Below, piece after piece: positions 1-7,053 of a DNA stretch of 7,053 nt (its first letter is position 1; each line of letters opens with the position of its first letter). The DNA lies in NCBI GenBank assembly GCA_025456105.1, contig JALOLG010000071.1, forward strand, positions 1 through 7,053. Direction: 5' to 3'. The notes beneath the pieces were generated by a model. It was not told where the DNA came from. It worked only from the letters and a program-made list of their open reading frames with translations, and searched no databases. This stretch comes from Ilumatobacteraceae bacterium (GTDB taxonomy: Bacteria > Actinomycetota > Acidimicrobiia > Acidimicrobiales > Ilumatobacteraceae). Position numbers and translations under genes: made by a program.

Positions 1-1392
1 GGAGCCGATCATCCGGCTCGCCTCGGCCACGAGCCGGCTCTTGCCGACACCCGGCTCGCCGGTCACGAGCACCACGCCCGAACCACCACCGCGAGTCCGC
101 TCCCACGCACCGAGGATGCGGTCGAGCTCGGCACCACGACCGATGAGGCGCGCCCGACGAGCCGACGGGATCGGGCGTCGATCATCGACCGGTGGATCGG
201 TGGGTGACGTCGAACGCAGGCGCTCGTAGACGGCCACGGTGTCCGGCGACGGGGCGACCGAGAGCTCGCGGTCGAGCACCTGCACACAGCGGTGGTAGAG
301 GCGCAGCGCCTCGGCACGCTGGCCACGGCGGCCGAGCAGCTCCATGGCCGACCGGTACCCCGCCTCGCGCAGTGGGTCGTGCTGCATGAGCGCCGTGGCG
401 AGTCGGAGTGCCATCTCGTCGTCGTCGGTCGTCTCGATCGATCGTTCCACGACGTCCATGGCGGCGAGACGCAGCTGCTCGCGCTCCGCGAGCACCCAGT
501 CGTCGTAGCAGGACGGCAGCAGATCGCCTCCGTAGAACCGCACGACCCCTGGGCCATCACCCGCGGCGATCGCCCTCCGCACCTCGACGACGTCGACCTC
601 CAGATGCTCAGCCAGCCCGACCGTCGATCCGTCGACGATGACCATCGTGTCGAGCTCGGGGACATCGGATCGGAGCTCGTGCACGAGCTTGCGCAGGTTC
701 GTGCGCGCCTGCGCATCGGTGGAGTCCGGCCACAAGCCGAAGGCCAGCCGCTGTCGCGACAAGCGCCTGCTCGGCGCCAGCGCGAGCAGGGCCAGCGCGC
801 GGATCGCCCGGGTGCTGCAGAGCGGCTCGATGACGTCGCCGTCGCGCCGCACCAGCTCGTCGCCGAGCAACGTGGCGACCACCCGTCCCGGGACCGCGTC
901 GTCGGAGCCCGGCACGACCCGATGGATGACCCACGGTCGCGGGAACCCCCGCAGCTCGTGGGTGCCGTGCTCCTCGAGCCGGTGGCTCACCGTGCCGGCC
1001 AGGTCGCGCACCACCTGCGAGACGAGGATCTGGCCGCCGGACGCCAACGACGTGATGCGGCTCGCTGCGTTGACGGCCTCACCCAGCACGTCCCCCTCGT
1101 CGCGCACCTCGCCGGCGTGGAGCCCGAACCGGAACGAACCGACCCGCTCGCGGCTCGTGACGTCGCAGAGCTCGACCGCCGCGTCGAGCGCCGACCGGAC
1201 CGTGCGGAAGGTCATCAGGCACCCGTCGCCGGTTCCCTTCACGAGCACCCCGTCGTGGCGGGCTGCGACCCTCAGGGCGTTCGCGTGGTGATCGTCGAGG
1301 ATCCGGTCGACGGCATCGTCGCCCAGGCTCGTGCGCAGTCGCGTCGAGTCCACCAGATCCGTGAACATCACCGTTCTGATCGCTCGAGGCAT
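1..1392 (-). CDS. Adenylate cyclase / SARP-BTAD regulator / AAA ATPase fusion, C-terminus cut off by window edge
   Basis: Cytoplasmic multidomain signalling protein; 464 residues are visible and the frame is open at the window edge. Residues 5-165 form a class III nucleotide cyclase domain: VMFTDLVDST gives metal-binding D12, KGTGDG gives K52 and second metal-binding D56, D101 is the base-selecting position, and NAASR gives transition-state residues N108 and R112. With K52 and D101 both present, ATP is the expected substrate and cAMP the product. Residues about 170-262 look like an OmpR/SARP winged helix (LWPDSTDAQARTNLRKLVHE around 220-239). Residues about 265-395 are a helical bacterial transcriptional activation domain. 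A linker leads to IGRGAELD (residues 418-425) and a Walker A motif, GEPGVGKSR, at 445-453, the start of an AAA/NB-ARC-type ATPase. The ATG at 1392 follows a G-rich ribosome-binding stretch and an in-frame stop lies at 1435-1437; GTG at 1419 is an alternative start. Likely a cAMP-producing, ATP-dependent transcription regulator; target and ligand are unknown. Confidence 0.9.
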   Translation of the reverse strand, partial: MPRAIRTVMFTDLVDSTRLRTSLGDDAVDRILDDHHANALRVAARHDGVLVKGTGDGCLMTFRTVRSALDAAVELCDVTSRERVGSFRFGLHAGEVRDEGDVLGEAVNAASRITSLASGGQILVSQVVRDLAGTVSHRLEEHGTHELRGFPRPWVIHRVVPGSDDAVPGRVVATLLGDELVRRDGDVIEPLCSTRAIRALALLALAPSRRLSRQRLAFGLWPDSTDAQARTNLRKLVHELRSDVPELDTMVIVDGSTVGLAEHLEVDVVEVRRAIAAGDGPGVVRFYGGDLLPSCYDDWVLAEREQLRLAAMDVVERSIETTDDDEMALRLATALMQHDPLREAGYRSAMELLGRRGQRAEALRLYHRCVQVLDRELSVAPSPDTVAVYERLRSTSPTDPPVDDRRPIPSARRARLIGRGAELDRILGAWERTRGGGSGVVLVTGEPGVGKSRLVAEASRMIGS

Positions 1393-1440
1393 CCGGCCCC
1401 CCGAACCCGTTCGCCGCACGGCCCGCCGACCCGATCACCC

Positions 1441-1446
1441 ATTCTA
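1441..1446 (-). promoter_or_regulatory. Putative -10 element for the cyclase gene
   Basis: Read on the minus strand this is TAGAAT, five of six matches to TATAAT, in otherwise GC-rich DNA, about 50 nt upstream of the ATG at 1392. It would give a leader of roughly 40 nt carrying the G-rich ribosome-binding stretch. No convincing -35 box lies 16-18 nt further upstream. The rest of the 204-nt divergent gap shows no clear operator. Confidence 0.35.
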
Positions 1447-1582
1447 GTTCGGTGTGATCCCGGCTCGGTCCGGAGATTCGACCCGAGCTGCACGCGATCG
1501 GCGCCTTGCCGAGCCTCCACGACCCGCCCCCGATGTCGACGCCAGGGTCCGTCCAGCGGCGCACCCCGGCCACCACGACGGG

Positions 1583-1588
1583 TACGGT
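1583..1588 (+). promoter_or_regulatory. Putative -10 element for a leaderless SDR transcript
   Basis: TACGGT fits the actinobacterial TAnnnT -10 consensus and ends 8 nt before the SDR ATG at 1597, so transcription would begin at or within 1-2 nt of the start codon. No Shine-Dalgarno-like sequence precedes that ATG, consistent with a leaderless mRNA. No good -35 box is visible. The placement matches the MFS gene, where TACAGT ends 8 nt before its ATG. Confidence 0.35.
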
Positions 1589-1596
1589 CGCCGCCC

Positions 1597-2370
1597 ATGA
1601 GCATCATCGATCGGTTCCGTCTCGACGGTCAGGTGGCGGTCGTGACCGGCGCCGGGCGCGGCATCGGCGAGGGCATCGCCCTCGGACTCGCCGACGCGGG
1701 CGCCGACGTGGTGCTCGCCGCCCGGCGCACGAACGAGATCGAGGCGGTCGCCGAGAAGGTCCGTGCGCTGGGCCGTCGGGCGCTGGCCGTCACCACGGAC
1801 GTCACCGACATCGCGCAGGTCAACCGGCTCGCCGAGGTCACGGTCGAGGAGATGGGCGCGCTCACGTGCTGGGTGAGCAACGCAGGCGGCGCCGACGACC
1901 GCGTGCCGCGGACGCTGCTCGACATGCCCGAGCGCCAGTGGGACTTCCAGATGGACCTCAACCTGAAGGCCGTCTGGACCGGCGCCCAGGCCGCCGCCCG
2001 GGTGATGGGCGACGGACCGGGCACCATCATCAACATCTCGTCGATCACCTCCGGTCGGCCGTCGCCCTACAACGGGCCGTACGCCGTCGCGAAGAGCGGC
2101 GTCGACAACCTCACCCAGACCCTCGCCGCCGAGCTGGCGTCGAAGGGGATCCGGGTCAACGGCGTCGCGCCGGGCCCGATCCCCACCGAGGTGTTCCTCG
2201 AGTTCACGCGGATGACCGTCGACGACATCCCGGAGATGGGCAAGAAGCTCGGCATCCCGCTGGGCCGGGTCGGCACACCCGAGGACATCGCACCGGCAGT
2301 CGTGTACCTGGCCTCCGACGCGTCGAGCTGGATGACGGGCCACACCATCGTCGTGGCCGGCGGCCGCTGA
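1597..2370 (+). CDS. Classical short-chain dehydrogenase/reductase (SDR), NADP(H)-type
   Basis: A 257-residue cytosolic oxidoreductase with the full classical SDR signature. The Rossmann nucleotide-binding motif TGAGRGIG is at residues 17-24, NAG at 95-97, and the catalytic tetrad is N122, S149, Y162, K166 (YAVAK). VAPGPIPTE follows the active site. Two arginines just after strand beta-2 (AARR, 41-44) and no acidic residue there point to NADP(H) over NAD(H). The C-terminus SSWMTGHTIVVAGGR is typical of FabG-like and sugar/steroid dehydrogenase SDRs, usually tetrameric. Length is normal for the family. The ATG at 1597 is chosen because the protein begins there with the standard N-terminus (LDGQVAVVTGAG); the same frame stays open far upstream, but that part is antisense to the cyclase gene and reads as arginine/proline-rich non-protein. 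The substrate cannot be told from sequence. An HNH gene begins 9 nt after its stop. Confidence 0.95.
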   Translation: MSIIDRFRLDGQVAVVTGAGRGIGEGIALGLADAGADVVLAARRTNEIEAVAEKVRALGRRALAVTTDVTDIAQVNRLAEVTVEEMGALTCWVSNAGGADDRVPRTLLDMPERQWDFQMDLNLKAVWTGAQAAARVMGDGPGTIINISSITSGRPSPYNGPYAVAKSGVDNLTQTLAAELASKGIRVNGVAPGPIPTEVFLEFTRMTVDDIPEMGKKLGIPLGRVGTPEDIAPAVVYLASDASSWMTGHTIVVAGGR

Positions 2371-2379
2371 GACGACGCG

Positions 2380-2736
2380 ATGGTCCCGCGCACACGCCGA
2401 GCGCGGGCGGCACGTCGCCGGCAGCGGCGGATGGCGCGCGTCGAGCACGACCTCACCACCGCCGAGTGGGCGGCGCTCCGCAACGCGTGGGGCGGATGCG
2501 CCTACTGCGGTGCGCGCACCGACGACCTCCAGCGCGACTGCGTCCTGCCGATCTCCCGTGGCGGTCGCTACACGCTCGACAACGTCGTGCCCGCGTGCCG
2601 CAGCTGCAATGCCAGCAAGTGCAACGCCGAGGTCACCACGTGGATGCGGCGCAAGCGGCTCGACGAGCGCTCGTTCCTGGTGCGCTGGGCTGAGATCACC
2701 GCGGCGCTGACGCCCGACGCCTCTCAGCGACCGTGA
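2380..2736 (+). CDS. Small HNH-type endonuclease-like protein with a variant active site
   Basis: A 118-residue protein with the zinc-ribbon HNH fold. C40-x2-C43 and C73-x2-C76 form the zinc site; between them lie DCVLPISRGG (53-62), N68, and then the CNASK segment (76-80). Most relatives read DHV at this point, with the His acting as general base in the beta-beta-alpha-metal nuclease site; here the codon is TGC (Cys54). Remaining HNH features (SRGG, central Asn, ACRSCN, Lys80) are intact, so the fold is secure but nuclease activity is uncertain. The N-terminus is very basic (RRARAARRRQRR) and could bind DNA, or may not be translated if the in-frame ATG at 2431, preceded by a purine-rich stretch, is the real start; that form has 101 residues. 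It probably shares a transcript with the SDR gene. Its last residues and stop lie inside a tandem repeat shared with the convergent methyltransferase gene. Confidence 0.8.
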   Translation: MVPRTRRARAARRRQRRMARVEHDLTTAEWAALRNAWGGCAYCGARTDDLQRDCVLPISRGGRYTLDNVVPACRSCNASKCNAEVTTWMRRKRLDERSFLVRWAEITAALTPDASQRP

Positions 2737-2785
2737 CCCGCGTCGCCTCTCAGCGACCGTGACACGCGTCGCCTCTCAGCGACCG
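2719..2785. repeat. 26-bp direct tandem repeat, 2.6 copies, between convergent genes
   Basis: Units at 2719-2744 and 2745-2770 differ at one base (C/A at the 20th position), and a 15-base partial third unit occupies 2771-2785. The shared core is GCCTCTCAGCGACCGTGAC. Each full unit holds TGA on the plus strand and each copy holds TCA (TGA on the minus strand). The HNH gene stops in copy 1 and the methyltransferase gene in copy 3. The second and third copies can each fold as a 5-bp hairpin (GTCGC, 6-nt loop, GCGAC) at 2742-2757 and 2768-2783, perhaps a weak bidirectional terminator; no T-run is present. Confidence 0.85.
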
Positions 2786-3371
2786 AGCACCGCGACGAGG
2801 AAGTCCGACGACTCGGTGAACGGGTGGAGGTGCCACGTCGCGAGCCGCAGGTGCACCGCCAGCCCGACCGCGGCGGCGTCGGCGGCGAACTCCTCGACCG
2901 GGTAGCCCCGGTCCACACCGAACCCGGTCACGATGCGACCACCAGGGACGAGGTGTGCAGCCAGCCGGGCGAGCACCTCGCGACGGGTTGCCGGGTCGAG
3001 GAACGTCATCACGTTGCCCGCCGCGACGATCGCGTCGAACGGGTCGGGCTGCCCGTGCGACCCCAGGTCGAGCGCGGCGAGATCGGCCACGATCCACGTC
3101 GGTCCCGGATGGTCCTCGATCGCCGCCTCGATGAGCGCCGGGTCGAGGTCGACGCCCACGACGTCGTGACCGAGCCGGGCGAGGCGACCGCCGACACGAC
3201 CCGGGCCGCAGCCGGCATCCAGGATCCGCGACCTCGGAGCCACCATCGCGTCGACGAATCGCGCCTCTCCCTCCAGGTCGGCGCCTTCGGCCGCCATGGT
3301 GCGGAACCGCTCGACGTACCACTGCGAGTGCCCCGGGTTCTCGGCGAGCAGCTGCAGCCAACGGTTGCCGG

Positions 3372-3375
<4 letters not shown>
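2776..3375 (-). CDS. Class I SAM-dependent methyltransferase
   Basis: A 199-residue soluble Rossmann-fold methyltransferase. Motif I is ILDAGCGPGRVGGRL (51-65), the acidic residue at the end of beta-2 that binds the SAM ribose is D76 (VVGVDLDP), D98 follows beta-3 (IVADLAAL), and the beta-4 region is FDAIVAAGNVMTFL (113-126), followed by a post-motif segment with LVPGGRIV. N-terminal WYVERFRTMAAEGADLEGEARF is typical of small-molecule methyltransferases of this group. It lacks the cysteines expected of an ArsM-type arsenite methyltransferase (the only Cys, C56, is in motif I), so despite the ArsR neighbour there is no case for arsenic methylation. The GTG start at 3375 overlaps the upstream stop as GTGA, implying translational coupling; an earlier GTG at 3423 would overlap that gene by 52 nt and adds a low-complexity stretch. 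Substrate unknown. Confidence 0.88.
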
Positions 3376-6660
<3,285 letters not shown>

Positions 6661-6677
6661 CGACTCCCCGGGAGTCG
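6661..6677. terminator. Putative hairpin terminator after dgdA
   Basis: CGACTCCCCGGGAGTCG begins at the base after the dgdA stop codon. It is an 8+1+8 palindrome, foldable as a GC-rich 7-bp stem with a 3-base loop. No T-run follows, as in many terminators proposed for high-GC actinobacteria. It lies between the dgdA operon and an opposite-facing gene remnant ending at 6696, so it could act in both directions. Confidence 0.5.
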
Positions 6678-6695
6678 CAGATCGGCGTCCCGAGG

Positions 6696-6994
6696 TCACG
6701 CTGGCCGTGACGACAGGATCCGCCCCACCAGCTCCGCACCAGGGTGGGCAGCGAGGTCGGGCCGTCCGAGCCGCTCCGACGCTTCGCCCACCGTGAACAG
6801 CCGGCGTCGGAGGCAGTCATCGAGCAGTCGCTCCACCTCGTCGCGACCGACGTCGGCCGCGAGATCGATCACGTGCGGAGCGCGGTCCTGCACCGAACTC
6901 CCTGCACGACCGTGGTGTCGCTCTCGGGGATGTCGGCGTCGTGAACGATCACACCCTGGTCACCCAACCACATCGACGCCGTCAGCGGAACGCC
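6696..6994 (-). pseudogene. Frameshifted DUF559/AbiEi-like protein fragment
   Basis: Two adjacent minus-strand frames together read as one protein of the actinobacterial DUF559/AbiEi-like type. The first frame gives GVPLTASMWLGDQGVIVHDA then DIPESDTTVVQGVRCRTALRT and hits TGA at 6871-6869. The next frame carries on with VIDLAADVGRDEVERLLDD, CLRRRLFTVGEASERLGRP and ends ELVGRILSSRPA at a TGA at 6698-6696. The family hallmark RT-x-IDLA spans the junction; restoring one G on the minus strand (ACGTG to ACGGTG, near 6873) rejoins it. The 5' part of the gene is missing or lies beyond the window; the frame is open into the terminal repeat, which may not be its true neighbour. GTG at 6893 would allow only a 65-residue product. 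Related proteins are often annotated as AbiEi-type antitoxins or DUF559 proteins of unknown function. A sequencing error could mimic this lesion. Confidence 0.55.
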
Positions 6995-7053
6995 GAGCGC
7001 GCCGTCGAGGCGGGCGGCCGCCTGCTCGCCGGCCTCGCCGAGCTCCGCGAACG
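6995..7053 (+). repeat. Exact 59-bp copy of dgdA internal sequence at window end (copy 2)
   Basis: Identical to 6337-6395 in the same orientation, and ending exactly at the last base. It interrupts the minus-strand DUF559/AbiEi-like reading frame with sequence that does not look like that family. An assembly-graph end is the simplest explanation; a real short duplication is the alternative. Confidence 0.9.

Noticed and set aside
292..1596. Long plus-strand open frame continuous with the SDR gene (692 residues in total)
   Set aside because: It is antisense to the cyclase gene, which has clear motifs. The translated upstream part is arginine/proline-rich with no recognisable domain. The SDR family start fits 1597.
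1444..2448. 334-residue minus-strand open frame
   Set aside because: Shadow of the SDR gene; no family features in its translation.
2705..2729. CGCTGA/TCAGCG inverted repeat as a terminator at the end of the HNH gene
   Set aside because: Six-base stem with a 13-base loop inside coding sequence, no T-run; weaker than the small hairpins within the tandem repeat.

Overview
The window is dense, high-GC bacterial DNA with strong G/C bias at third codon positions, short intergenic gaps, several apparently leaderless starts and actinobacterial gene families (SARP/BTAD regulator, ArsR-rhodanese fusion, DUF559/AbiEi-like protein). An actinomycete-type genome, perhaps of the Acidimicrobiia, is the best guess, but it is inferred from composition and families only. 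No RNA gene, CRISPR array or insertion sequence was found.

Left part (1-2736). A large signalling protein runs off the left edge on the minus strand: class III adenylate cyclase, then a SARP-type winged helix and BTAD, then the start of an AAA/NB-ARC-type ATPase. Divergent from it on the plus strand are an SDR oxidoreductase and, 9 nt later, a small HNH-type protein in which the first catalytic His is a Cys.

Middle (2719-6677). The core is a compact divergon. On the minus strand an ArsR regulator fused to a rhodanese domain is followed by a class I SAM methyltransferase, joined by a GTGA overlap. On the plus strand an MFS transporter is followed by a class III aminotransferase that closely resembles 2,2-dialkylglycine decarboxylase (DgdA), joined by an ATGA overlap. 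The 56-bp gap between the two operons carries two near-identical inverted repeats, TCAAG-N6-CTTGA, centred 42 bp apart. One covers the -35 box and the other the predicted transcription start of the leaderless MFS gene, so the ArsR protein very probably controls both operons. The working model is a regulated transport and catabolism unit for alpha,alpha-dialkyl amino acids (2-aminoisobutyrate, isovaline) or related amines. The inducer and the transported substrate are not known.

A 26-bp tandem repeat separates the convergent HNH and methyltransferase genes and supplies the stop codons of both. A compact GC hairpin follows dgdA.

Right end (6678-7053). A minus-strand gene resembling the actinobacterial DUF559/AbiEi-like proteins is broken by an apparent one-base frameshift. 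The last 59 bases are an exact copy of an internal stretch of the dgdA-like gene, which looks more like an assembly-graph end than biology.
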